From Triparma columacea (lineage: Eukaryota > Sar > Bolidophyceae > Parmales > Triparmaceae): a stretch of 64,000 nt of DNA. The notes below the pieces were generated by a model. That model had not been told where the DNA came from. It was given only the letters and a program-made list of their open reading frames with translations, and ran no database searches. The DNA lies in the NCBI GenBank assembly GCA_030267965.1, contig BRYA01000559.1:1555-65554 (forward strand), given 5' to 3'. Of this stretch, positions 24,890 through 35,313 are shown one piece after another. Each line of letters starts with the position of its first letter. The stretch's first letter is position 1. The position numbers were made by a program, and so were the translations under genes.

Positions 24890-26030
24890 GAACGTTCAAC
24901 TTTGCGAGTTTGTAACGTTATTTAAATTTGAATAGACTAAATGAAAGCTCTCGTTAAGGCTGTTCGAGCGGTACCCTCGGTTTGTTATAAAAACGCTTAA
25001 GAAAGAGGAGAAAGAGCGATGGAAAGAGGCAAATTTGGAGAAAGAGGAGACTTCCAGACGAGACGGAGGAGGAAACTTCTTGAGATCGCAATGCTTTTTA
25101 TATTTGAGTAGATTAAAATGAAGCCCTTGACAGTGGGGTGCGGAGGGTACCTTCAGATCTTAGATAGACGTGTAAATAAAGGAGAAATTAATGATCCAAA
25201 ATCCCCAAAAAAAACCGAGCCAGCCGAGCCAGCCGACCGAGCCAGCCGAGCCAGCCGAGCCAGAGTGAGGAGGGAGAGGAGGGAGGAACAACAGCAACAA
25301 CAACAACAGAGAAGGAGGGGAGGGGAGGGGAGGAGAAGAAGAAGAACAGGGAACAGGGAATGGGAATAGAACCAAGAGGGAGGGGATGGGGAAGGATCCT
25401 CAGAGCAGGATCACAGAGAGGGGACCAGAGCCATAAAAGCCTTAGAGAATGGATGTATTAATGATGTATAAATGTATGTAGGATGAGCGAAGCGAAGAGT
25501 ACATACATTTATACATCATTAATACATCCATACCCCATTCAGTAGGGCTCTTTTGGCTTTGTTCTCTGTGCTCTGTCTCGATGCTCTGTCTTGGCTCTGG
25601 ATGTCGGTTCTGTTGTTCCCTTTTGGGTTCCCTTTCCCCTCCTCTCTGTTTCTGTTTCTTCCCCTTCTCCCTCCCTTCCCTGTCTGGCTCGGTGAAATTC
25701 GGGTTCGGTGGTTCGGCTGGCTCGGCTGGCTCGGGTTTTTTTGGGATTTTGAATCCTTAATATCTCTTTTATTTGCGCGTCTTTTTAAGATCTGAAGGTA
25801 CGCTCCGCACCCCGCTGTCAAGGGCTTCATTTTAATCTAGTTTACAACGCTGAGGAGTGAAGACTACTTTTCCCCTCCCCTCCCCTGTCTGTGTTCGGGA
25901 ATTCATAACTCTTTACTACACGCGTCTTTATAAGATCTGAAGGTATTTTTGGAACCGCGTTATCAAGAGCTTCAATTACATCTATTCAAAATTAAAAAGC
26001 GTTACGATCTCAAGAAGTTGGAATCTTTAA
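24890..26030. repeat. Nested inverted-repeat block (foldback-like element)
   Basis: The main palindrome has a left arm at about 25105-25480 and a right arm at about 25500-25845 in reverse complement. The centre is a perfect 30-bp match, 25451-25480 against 25500-25529, around a 19-nt loop. The arm ends are also clear (ATTAAAATGAAGCCCTTGACA at 25112 and its complement near 25840). Two further diverged copies of the arm end lie outside, forward near 24925 and reverse near 25910-26030, the latter sharing ACTTCTTGAGATCG with 25074. Each arm opens a paralogous frame beginning MKPLT.GCG, which I take as by-product. No transposase is present. Confidence 0.8.
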
Positions 26031-26174
26031 CGAAGTCCAAGATTGGTAGAATATAAATCAATTATTATTTATATTATTACTAAGCGACCCCCCATCTCTC
26101 TCGCTCCCCCCCATCTCTCTCTCTCCCCCTCCCTCCCCCCCCCCCCACCCCCTCGAGTTCCTCCCTTAAAATGG

Positions 26175-27125
26175 CTAGTAGTTTCTCCTTAACCTCCCCC
26201 GCAACTTCCCCCTCTTTCCTAATTTCCTTCTCTCCCATACCCTCCATAAGTCGTTAGTAACCGTAACCATACGTGCCTCCCTGTTGGACTTAACGACGAC
26301 AACGTCAAGTGTGGCGCCGATTAAGACCTTGGAGGTACCGGAGTAGAGCTTGTGGGGGAGGAAGCACTTTACACCGCCTAGGCCGAGGGAACAGGACCAA
26401 CCGTGGTCCTCGGAACCCTCGACCTTTACGCGAACGACCTGACCGAAGGAGATCTGGTCGAGGGTTAGGCCTCGGTTTACGTGGGTGGGGGAAGGGGAGA
26501 GCTCCACCCTGAGACGAGGGGAGGGAGTGCGGTGGTATTTTTGTTGTGTTAGGGAAGAAGAGGAAAGGGCGCCATTGTTGCAGTGATGTCTTCATAATTG
26601 AGGCCTCATTTCGTCCACATTTTGTCCAATCATTTAGTCCAATCATTTAGTCCAATCTCACCTCTTCTCCGTCCTGCTCACAGAGAGGACTGCGAACGCA
26701 GTCATGGTCCCTGGGGACAGGGAAACCTCTAGGGGGGGCTCAGTCTGGTCCTTCCTCATAACGTACCCTACCAGTCCGTTGGGGAGTGATACTGTAATAA
26801 GATCGTCGCTGAAGACCTGGTTGACCACACCTAGCACCTTCATTCCCTTGTCCAACCTTGAGAATCCTATGCCCTCGATAGTGGAGGTCCGCTCGTCGTG
26901 CTTGACGTTACCCCCGCCCATGGTGTGCCTGGTGGTCTTGGATATCATATCCTCCACTGTTTTATCGACCTTTCGTCTCTTGGCAGAGGAGGGGGTGGTT
27001 GAGGAGGTTGAGAAGAGGAAATCACCGTCGGATTTTGTAGTGGTAGGATGTTTGGAGGTAGATGAGGCGGTCGTGGGATCGACAGTGGGTTTACCTCCAC
27101 GAGGGAAGGCAGTGGCTGCAGGCAT
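26175..27125 (-). pseudogene. Truncated RRP5 duplicate with an intact two-exon frame
   Basis: Copy of the RRP5 5' end. Exon 26662..27125 and exon 26175..26508 keep the original donor and acceptor and stay open, giving 265 residues. About 240 are the RRP5 N-terminus with the first S1 material, nearly identical to the parent, with scattered substitutions such as Glu-to-Asp and Thr-to-Ser. After the duplication boundary at 26250 the frame enters unrelated sequence and adds about 24 basic residues (LWRVWERRKLGKRGKLRG...). It lacks nearly all S1 modules and the HAT domain, so it cannot replace RRP5. Type is uncertain: dead copy or young chimeric gene. Confidence 0.7.
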
Positions 27126-27491
27126 CTTGGGATAGTGTTTCTGGTGGTTGGTTTCTATATTATCCCCTTACTGAATTAGGCTAAGATGTTGTGTTTGTGG
27201 TGTAGTTGAGGGGTGTATATTCGTCGTAGTTAGTTTAAAAGTGTCGTAAATGTGTTTTGTTTGTCTTTTTTCTATCTCAAAGAAAAAGTGGGCTGGAGAT
27301 TTGTGGCCATCGAAATCCCGAGGGCCAGAGTTGTCCCTCAAAAAGTTTAGAAAATGCATATCTCAACTTCACTGGGGTTATGACGTAAACAAATTGTCCG
27401 AATGTGCCTGTATGAGTTTCTCCCAACTTGCATTAAAAAAGTTCAATTTGCGATGTGCCTCTTTTATTCCTAAGTCCTCCTTCTTCTTCTT
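26250..27491. repeat. Segmental duplicate of 23159-24382
   Basis: Direct copy of about 1.23 kb covering part of RRP5 exon 2, intron 1, exon 1 and the upstream region. The sharp left edge is at CGTTAGTAACCG (23159/26250). The right edge is after a CTTCTTCTTCT run (24382/27491). The copy carries a 16-bp tandem insertion in the intron (26630-26655). Confidence 0.9.
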
Positions 27492-27535
27492 AAATCCACT
27501 CAGGTTCCTGACTCTTTTGCCAAAACCACGATCTC

Positions 27536-28513
27536 ATGATGAAATCAACTAGACACGTTATGAAACGTTTGAATACACCTTTCCCTCTCTCTTTACGACA
27601 TTTATCTACACTAAAACCTCCCCCAACTAGCCCCTCAACATCAGTTTCACCGAGGCAAGTTTCCATCCCCGCTCCCACTCACTAATATCTACCCCTAACC
27701 CTCTTTTCCTCCCCGCTCTCACCCCTCCCTCCCAGCCTTTTAGACTCCCCTCACATAATCCCCGAGCTACGTACCCTCTCCGACATTAACCATGAATTGA
27801 ACTTTGTGTCAACCCTAACAAAACAAGAGAAAGAGATTTTAACCTCAAAGTACGAGCACGCCCTGGCGAGCGCGGAGCAGAGACTGGCGCTGCTGGATAA
27901 TTCTATCGTAGCGAAACCACCGGGGGGATGGGGACTTACACCAAGGGCTAGATTGAAGTACATCACAAAGAAGGTGAGAAAATCAAGGGGAGGGGGGGAG
28001 TGGTAGGCCTGGGGGAGTGGTAGGCCTGCGTTAGTGTAGTGATGGAATCGTCTACGGTGTGTTAAGTTGAACCGGCCTTTCTCGCCCTTGTAAAACTCCT
28101 ACCATTGTCCTCCCAAACTCCTACCATTGTCCTCCCAAACTCATACCTTGTCCCTCCCACACATCCCTCAGTATGGTGCTACTTGGTACGTGTACTTCTG
28201 GGCAACCTGGGTCGCCCACGGTACGATAATATGGACCGGTATAAAATCCGGTTTCATAGACGCCCCCTACATGCTAGCAATCGGTTCCGATCTCCTCACA
28301 ACCTTCGGGGATAACCTTGGAGCTGGTTGGGGGACCGTGGACCTGGAGTCGAGGGTTGACCCGGGGATGGGGGAGATGGGGGTCACGGTGGTGCTTAATG
28401 AAATGTTCGAACCGGTTAGGAGCGCGTTCGTGGTGGCGACGGTTAAACCGATAAGCAGAATGGTGGGGATGAGCCCGAAGTATGATTTTATGGACTCGAG
28501 TGATGTTAAGTGA
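27536..28513 (+). CDS. FAM210/DUF1279-like mitochondrial membrane protein
   Basis: Exons 27536..27654, 27736..27973 and 28172..28513 give 232 residues. The first intron fits only if it starts with GC (AG|GCAAGT...CCCAG), the standard minor donor form; it then joins the only open frame. The second intron is GTGAG...CTCAG. The N-terminus (MMKSTRHVMKRLNTPFPLSL...) is basic and lacks acidic residues, as in mitochondrial presequences. A helical stretch (TKQEKEILTSKYEHALASAE) follows. The DUF1279 region is residues about 118-225: KKYGATWYVYFWATW, then LNEMFEPVRSAFVVATVKPI. Family members are mitochondrial inner-membrane proteins of incompletely known role. Its promoter region is the duplicated RRP5 upstream sequence. 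Confidence 0.75.
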
Positions 28514-28667
28514 ACGCGAAAGGGATGGTTTAGCTCGTAATTTTTGTTTATTTACTATTATTACTAGCGCCAACTTGTTCTAAACTCGCTGAAAAATCAA
28601 GGTTTCCACACTCCTTTTTTCTTAACTTTTCTTGTTCTTGGTCAACCCAAATATTCTGGATACTGGC

Positions 28668-31600
28668 ATGGAATTGCAGAGCTTGGCTGCGTGCCTGAAG
28701 CTGCCCAACCCCCCTCGGACGACAGTCTTAGCTCTCTGTCGTAGCCTTGGTAGAATCCCTCCCGAGTACCGCGGTGAAGTCTACCAAATTTTGCTGAATG
28801 TCGAAGAGGAAGCAGTGTCGCAATCTTTGAACAATGTAATATCGGGACCGTCCCAAGACACTATTTCCGTTGATTCCGGAGGCTCTTCGTCCCTCCTCCC
28901 TTCTGCCCCCGTGTCCCCCCAGAACCTTCCTTCCCAAACACACCAAGGCCTCCCCCAAATCCACATGGACGACGACCTTTCAAGATTATCTATCGATGAC
29001 TTCGACGACGAGATGTCTGTGGCGTCCTCCGCTGCGTCCTATACTTCCGATTCCGTCCCGCTTCCGTCCCCCCTAAAGTCTGTTCCCCCTCCCCTGCCAA
29101 ACCAGAGGGTAATCAAGGCAGATGCAGAGAGGACAAGGGGAGACCCCAAGACGATAGAGCGGCTCCTCACGCACTACTGCATCTCCAACGACATCAAGTA
29201 CAAGCAGGGCCTCAATGAGCTCCTGGCGCCCTTCCTTACACTCACCTACTCTCCCGCGTGCAACGACCCTGAGCTAGTTGCTTTCGGCTGCTTCACCGCC
29301 TTCACAAAGAAGTTCCTCCCCACTAACGTCTACGCGGACGACGGCCACACCGCGCTGCAATGCTGCTTCCGCTTCTTCCGCGTCCTCCTCCTCTACCACT
29401 CCCCCAACGTTTGCAAGCTCCTGGACGGCCACAGGCTGCCCCCAGAGCTGTACGCGTCCGGCTGGTTCCTCACGCTATTTGCGCAACGCCTTGAGATGAC
29501 GGACCTTTATTCGTTCTGGGACCTCTACCTCCTCTACGACGAGCCGGTTCTCCACCACTTTGTGTGCCTAAGGCTGCTAATGCGTGGGGAGTCTACTATC
29601 GCGGCGGCATCAGGTGAGGAGTCGGGATAAATTTTGGGAGCCTTGTAGCAATCACACAAAGCGTCCCACCTTCTCCACTAATGCAACCCTTCCCGCGCTG
29701 CTTGCGTCGTTCGCCACCGCCCCCCCCCCCCCCTCCCCCCTCGCAGAGGCAACCCTCCCCATCATTCTTCAGCAACTCTCGGCCTCCGTCGAGGAAATCA
29801 ATCCCGTAACGCTGTTCAAGGAGGCTCGCCTCGTCGCAGACGCAACTCCTCGCTCCTTCGTGTCCCTGCTCGAGCGAGCCTGCTGGGGTTGGGGGTGGGG
29901 AATAAATGAGAAGGTGAAGCGCTTCGAAAAGCAGTCCCTCACTCTCGTGCTAAAGTGCGTTGGGTCCTGGTCTTGTGTTCCAATATCAGCCGATGAAGCG
30001 ATAGGTGAGCACAATATCAGCCGATGAAGCGATAGGTGAGCATACTAACACGACCCCTCGACGACTCGCTTCGCTCGTCGTAGGGTTTGCCTTGAAGAAC
30101 TGGGGCATCACCAGCGAAAAGAACTCAAAGGGCAGCCCAGCTAGATCGAGGCAAAGGTCAAAGAGCGGCAACACCATTGGTCCATCTCTAGCCAACGCTG
30201 AGGCCACCGTGGATGAACCAGAACCCATCAAGCAACAAGTTGAACAGTCGGAACTACAGCAAGAACAGCCCCTCCCTCAAAATACACCCTTCGCCTCTCT
30301 ACCTTCTTATCTCACTTCCCCTGACTCTGTTCGCTCTGTTTCATCCTTGCCTGACGACTCTGACTTAGAGAGCATGTATTCCGATGGTGACGTGACCGAC
30401 GTTGAATCGTCCAGAGATGGCACTGGCTTCAGCGACGATGAGGGTGACGGGGGAGAGGAGAACGACGTTGCACCAACGTCACCTTCCAAGACTATTTCTG
30501 CTGCTTCCCCTTCTACCCCTATGACCCCCAGGACGGCCTCGCACTCAGCAAACATTCAGCAAAGAAAACATTCAAAGCGAAAGTATGTTCTTCTTGACTG
30601 TCGCCCGAAGAACGAGTATGATGAGTGCCACATTTATGGGTCAGTTCACCTGGATGAGGAGTGCTGGTCCACCGGGGAGGTCACGTCCGTAATCGAGGGC
30701 TTCAAGGACATGAGGGATTGCCACTTTGCCCTGCTAGGATCTGGCCCGTCGTCCTTCGATCTTCAAATGTCGGTGAATGCGCACAAGTGTGGACCTTCGA
30801 AAGGCTGGAAGAGGAAGCAGAGGTTGAAGAACCAAGCTTCCAACGTGACTCAGGCTTCCAGCAATTTCTTTAAGAAGATGGTTGAGGTTACTGCCGAGAC
30901 GCTCAAGCTCAAGAAGGACGAGGAAGACAAGTTTGTCCCTAGGAGAAGCTACGGCGACGACGAGCTTGATCCAGAGAGCATGCAGGTTGGAGGAACAGGG
31001 GAAGAGGTGAGAAGGGGGATACCTCCACACGCGACAATTCTAAACCACTAATGCAACCTCTTAAATGACTCGCTTCGCTCGTCACAGGATTTGGCCGTCA
31101 GTAGGTGGGTGTGCATGTTTCTGCAGCACGATTTTCAGTACATAAGTTACGTTAGAGGTGGAATCAAGGCGTGTATTAAACAACTTAAGAAGGCTGGGAA
31201 ACCTGATGGTGTTGGGCTGGCAGAAGGTGCAGAGCTCGTTTTAGAAGGTACTGCTATTGAACTCGACGACGGAATTGATGAGGTTTCTCATACCGAGGTG
31301 ATAACGGGTAGCGGTCGGCGTGTCTGGAAAGAAATGGTTGAAAGCATGTCTGTGGCTGCGGGAGGGGCGGTTGAAGAGCAGGAGGACGGTGCTGGAGGTT
31401 CCAGTGACACCGCAGATGCAGTAGATGCCCAGTCGTCCCCAAATTCAAGGAACAAAATATCGAAGCAGAGGAAGAGCCTTGAAGGCGCGAAACAGGGCTG
31501 GAGTAACTTCATGAAGCAGAGCGCGGCGGGAGTGGCCAAGTTTACGACGCAGAGAAGGGTGAGCAAGGACACCATGGCGGTTGGGGGTACAGGTGACGAC

Positions 31601-32341
31601 AGCTCGTCACCACCGCCGAGCAACGACAGTCCCAAGTCTGAAGCGAATAGAAGCAACGAGCTTAAAGAGCTCAGGGGGGAACTGGAGACGCAACTCAACG
31701 CTGAGACGTCCAGTCCAACTAGGAACACCCCTCAGTGGATGAAACGCCTTTCGTTGAAAACGGCAGAAGCAGGGACGAAGTTTCTTCTCGCTTCGCAAAA
31801 GGTTGGAGAGAACATCAAGAGCTCGGTGCAGAAGGCCTCTCCGCGGAACTCTCTATCGGGGGATGAGGATTTGAGAAGAGGGGGGGGCTCCTACTACCTA
31901 CACAAGCTCGTCGATATCAGCGATTTCATCATGTCAGAGACTGAGATAGGGCAAAGTGCAGTTCAAACCTTCTCGGCAACACGCTGTCCCACGCGCACTG
32001 GGGTTCCTACGTCGGTCATGTTGGCTTGTCAAATCCTTGTCTCTCCCAAGTATTTTGTTGTCCTTGAGATGAAGATCAGTACACCTGGGGCGGGGACTGT
32101 TGTCGAAGTTAGGAAAGTAGGGTCACTAAGCAAGATCACAACCAAGGCGAACGAGCACGGGCTCGTCAACTTCCACTTCAAGGAAGGGGAGGAGGGGGAG
32201 GGGGGGGGGGGGGAAGCCATTCTGTGCTTCATTGTTGAAGACTTCCGCGACTGCATCCAGCTCATGAAAGGAAACTTCAAGATGTGGAAGAACCTGAAGG
32301 AGGAGAGGGGGGGGGGGCTCAAAGCAGAGAGTGAAATTTAG
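28668..32341 (+). CDS. TBC1D23-like protein (TBC + rhodanese + PH-like)
   Basis: TBC1D23 tethers endosome-derived vesicles to trans-Golgi golgins. Exons 28668..29613, 29747..30004, 30084..31006 and 31088..32341 give 1,126 residues. The TBC domain spans about 155-400, interrupted near its start by a Ser/Pro-rich insert; IKYKQGLNELLAPFL and YASGWFLTLFAQRLEM are typical. A rhodanese-like domain starts near 565 (KYVLLDCRPKNEYDECHIYG). The putative active-site Cys loop of true rhodaneses is absent, as in TBC1D23. A PH-like C-terminal domain lies at about 985-1115 (TSVMLACQILVSPKYFVVLE). The TBC Arg/Gln finger motifs are not clear, again as in TBC1D23. A 31-bp tandem duplication repeats the exon 2 donor. 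Confidence 0.88.
29981..30042. repeat. 31-bp tandem duplication spanning a splice donor
   Basis: Two perfect adjacent copies (29981-30011 and 30012-30042), each ending in GATAG|GTGAG. Use of the first donor keeps frame with exon 3. Use of the second adds 31 nt and shifts frame. Confidence 0.9.
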
Positions 32342-32408
32342 ACACGCGAATTGTTTATCAAAGTAAAAATGTTGAATTCAAAATCATGGTGTTCGCCTAC
32401 CCCCGGGC

Positions 32409-33820
32409 TTAGGCTTGGCCGGAAGAGGATGGAGCAGGGTAGGACGGTGCTGCAGAGTAGCCAGGAACTGCAGAGTAGGAAGGTGCTGCAGAGTAGGAAG
32501 GTGCTGCAGAGTACGATGCTGGTGGCTGCTGTTCCGTTCGCGCTCCAGGTTGTGGCAACGTTGCAGCAGTAGCAAACGTCGTGAAGCTCGACACATTATC
32601 ATAGGCGGGCATCGCGGCCTCTCCTGCAAAAGGCAGCATAGCAAAAGTAGCCATGGCGTCATTATTTTCTTTGGGCGGCTGCTCGGCATTTACTACGTTC
32701 AACGGCTGAAGCTGTATATAGTTGCCGTCGTTGGGTTGGTTCGATGACTCTTGCGCTGGCTGTGGCATGGAGGCAAATGATGTTTGAGCCTCCATGACGA
32801 CAGGGGTTTCGGAAGGGGGGAGCTGCATGGGGAGATCAAGATGGACCTTCTCGTAGCTCCTATAGAGTTCGTTTCCGTAATAGAACATCAACAAGTTGGC
32901 AAATGCAAGGGGGATCTCTATGGTCATCAATTGATCCTTGAGTTTGATGAGCTTGTCAAAGTTTTCGTCCGAGCAGTATTCGGGTTTGAAGCGGATGTTA
33001 CTGCTCTGCCCGTACAGACAATCCTCGGCGCGACAGTAAGGTTCGATAGATCCACCGGGGCAGTACGTCTCTTCCGCTTCGTTGTAGTCAAAGTCCTCCT
33101 GTGTGGGAAAGGTTGTGTTAGGGGTCATCGGTCCATCTTGTAAATTCTTGTGGACTTCTTGTCCGTTCTCACCACCTGCGATGCGCACTCATCGCAAATT
33201 TCTTGGACGTCGTCGATGTGATTATTGAGCCAGAGAAGAATCAAGAAAGTGTAGCAAGCATCTGCAAAGTTGCAGCCGCAAAACCAGCAGAGCATGGTTC
33301 CGTCGTCGTCCTTTGCTCCCTTGTACCCACAGTACGGGACTGTGAGGGCTATCATAAAGTTAATGACTGCGACGATGGAAGGGAGTCATGGGGTATTGCG
33401 GGTGAGAATTTTGCGGTGAGCGACAATAAGTTGCGTGCGCGTATTTGTGCCGTCACTGCGCCCCTCCACCTCGCACTTCGTCCAATCCGACAGTCTCCCT
33501 ACGATCCCAAACCTCTTCTCACCTGCCGACAACAAGGTGGAAGTTCCTGTTCGGTCTGATACATAGAGTATGAACTGCGATGTTTCGAGTAGCACTGCAA
33601 GCATCACCAGCCAATAGACGATCTTGACTAGCTTTGCCTTCTTTGGATTCTGTACGGGGATCCCCATGAAGGTCTCAGGTTCTGGCACTGCCATCTGGAT
33701 CGAGAGTGTGCTGTGGCTAGGAGAGAAGGCCGTAGCTTGGTTATTATTATGGGCAACACCGCCGTTTTGGGTAGCAGTCGAGGCGACGTTCTGGGCGGGT
33801 GCATTGCTCGTGTACGCCAT
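32409..33820 (-). CDS. Small multi-pass membrane protein with Tyr/Pro-rich tail
   Basis: Family not recognised. Exons 33523..33820, 33173..33366 and 32409..33098 give 393 residues. The second exon could end 3 nt earlier at an adjacent GTGGTG site. Hydrophobic segments: KLVKIVYWLVMLAVLLETSQ; INFMIALTVPYCGY; LCWFCGCNFADACYTFLILL; and IEIPLAFANLLMFYY. The loops are Cys-rich (ICDEC, YCPGG, YCRAEDC), so disulfides or metal binding are possible. The C-terminal 130 residues are Gln/Pro/Ala-rich and end in repeats of PSYSAA, a pattern seen in membrane-proximal tails. It is convergent with TBC1D23 and head-to-head with the next gene over 286 bp. Confidence 0.6.
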
Positions 33821-34106
33821 CAGGGGCTGTGAATATGGGAGTTATGGAAGGATCGAGTCAATGAGAAAACAACCTTCTTTTTAAGGAATGAGGAGAAAGG
33901 TTCTGCAAAATGGGTTCCGTTTCCGAGGGGAGGAGGGGGTAATTGTCGAACAAGGGGTCTTTTGCTTGAATGATTGTGCGGCTTGCTTTGTTCAGAGTTC
34001 TGAGCAAACCACTTCGGGGAGTCTGTTGTTCGGCTTTTTGCAGGATTCACAAAAAATTTGACCACCTCTTAGCCAACTCGCGCAAATTTGCTATCTTTAC
34101 TAGTAA

Positions 34107-35156
34107 ATGAGTGTATCCGGTTCCTCTACGGGCTTTAATGTGCTTTTTGAGAAACCCAAGGTCCGGGCAGACCCTGAAGATGTGCGGCAAGCTTTGAATG
34201 CGGCCCTTGAGGATTGTGGAAGCACATTGGGTGTTGAGTTGGACCTCGGTGCGATTGAAAATGCCGCTGCTGAAGCCGAGAAGAAGGCCGGGGAGGACTT
34301 CATGAAACACGAGATAAAGATGCATGAGGTTGATGATGAGTTCAATGAATTGAAGGACGAGGGGGGGGGGAGAGAGGAGGAGGAGGAGGAGGAGGAGGAG
34401 GTGCAAGCTGCGAGATTGGCATCCATTTCGTTCGCGGAGGAGGCCCTGGGGAGCGGGAAACCGGAGGGACTCAACCCCCCACCGGACGTGTCAAAGTCAC
34501 GCCGCCGTCTCTCCTCGGGCTTGTCCTCCTACGACGAGACCGCTTACAACATGTTCGGGGGGGACGCCCACAAGTTCTCGCAGAAGTACATGGTCTCGAA
34601 GTGGAAGAAGGAGGCGAGAGTGCAATTTGAGCAGGCCCGAGGGAACAAGGTGAAGGCAAGGTTTGAGGATGGGGAGGACTACTCTGATAGCTTTGCGGAA
34701 GACGTGAGCACGTCTACTTGCGAACCTGGGGAGGTCCCGAAGCACACAAGGATGAGGCTTGCGAGGATCGATGGCGCCAAGGTCATAAGGCACCAGCTTA
34801 ACATTGACGGGTTGTACGGAACAATGGAAAAGACGATGATGAAGAACCTTGCCACCATGGACGACATCCTGGAGAAGAGTATGGACAGGCTCGAGACGAG
34901 AAAGGAGATCATGCGGCTCGCACACGACGCCATTCAGCTGAAGAAGGAGATGGAGGCGGAGAAAGCCTTGAAAAGGGAGGCGGAGGAGGAGGAGCAGAGA
35001 AAAATCCAAATGAGCCTGGGGTCCACTCTCAACGGTATTTCTGACCTACTCAACATGGACACGAGCAAATTCGCGAAAGATGAAAAGGTCCTGCAAAAAC
35101 TGAGGGAGGCTGAAGCTCGGAGCAGAAGCAGTTCCATTAGTTCCGCGTCATACTGA
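34107..35156 (+). CDS. Hypothetical coiled-coil protein
   Basis: Not recognised. Single exon, 349 residues. There is an acidic Glu run at about 88-97, then a Ser/Pro/Arg linker. A conserved-looking block follows (YDETAYNMFGGDAHKFSQKY and KWKKEARVQFEQARGNKVKA). A basic/acidic coiled coil runs from about residue 235 to 300 (ETRKEIMRLAHDAIQLKKEM), and the tail is Ser-rich. No targeting or membrane signals. Likely a soluble structural or adaptor protein. Confidence 0.6.
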   Translation: MSVSGSSTGFNVLFEKPKVRADPEDVRQALNAALEDCGSTLGVELDLGAIENAAAEAEKKAGEDFMKHEIKMHEVDDEFNELKDEGGGREEEEEEEEEVQAARLASISFAEEALGSGKPEGLNPPPDVSKSRRRLSSGLSSYDETAYNMFGGDAHKFSQKYMVSKWKKEARVQFEQARGNKVKARFEDGEDYSDSFAEDVSTSTCEPGEVPKHTRMRLARIDGAKVIRHQLNIDGLYGTMEKTMMKNLATMDDILEKSMDRLETRKEIMRLAHDAIQLKKEMEAEKALKREAEEEEQRKIQMSLGSTLNGISDLLNMDTSKFAKDEKVLQKLREAEARSRSSSISSASY

Positions 35157-35313
35157 ACGTTATGCAAATTTCGTGTTCGTGTTTATTATTCTAAACAAAT
35201 TTGATTTGACTTCTACAATCTACGCTGCTGCTGCTGCTGCGATGACAATCGCAATTCTTCTTTGCTTTTCGACCAAAACCCTCAAAACACATTACAGGGC
35301 CCCTGTAAATATT

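Noticed and set aside
25118..25830. Two paralogous ORFs (MKPLT.GCG...) on opposite strands
   Set aside because: They are mirror copies created by the palindrome arms, low-complexity and without family resemblance; more likely repeat sequence than protein genes.
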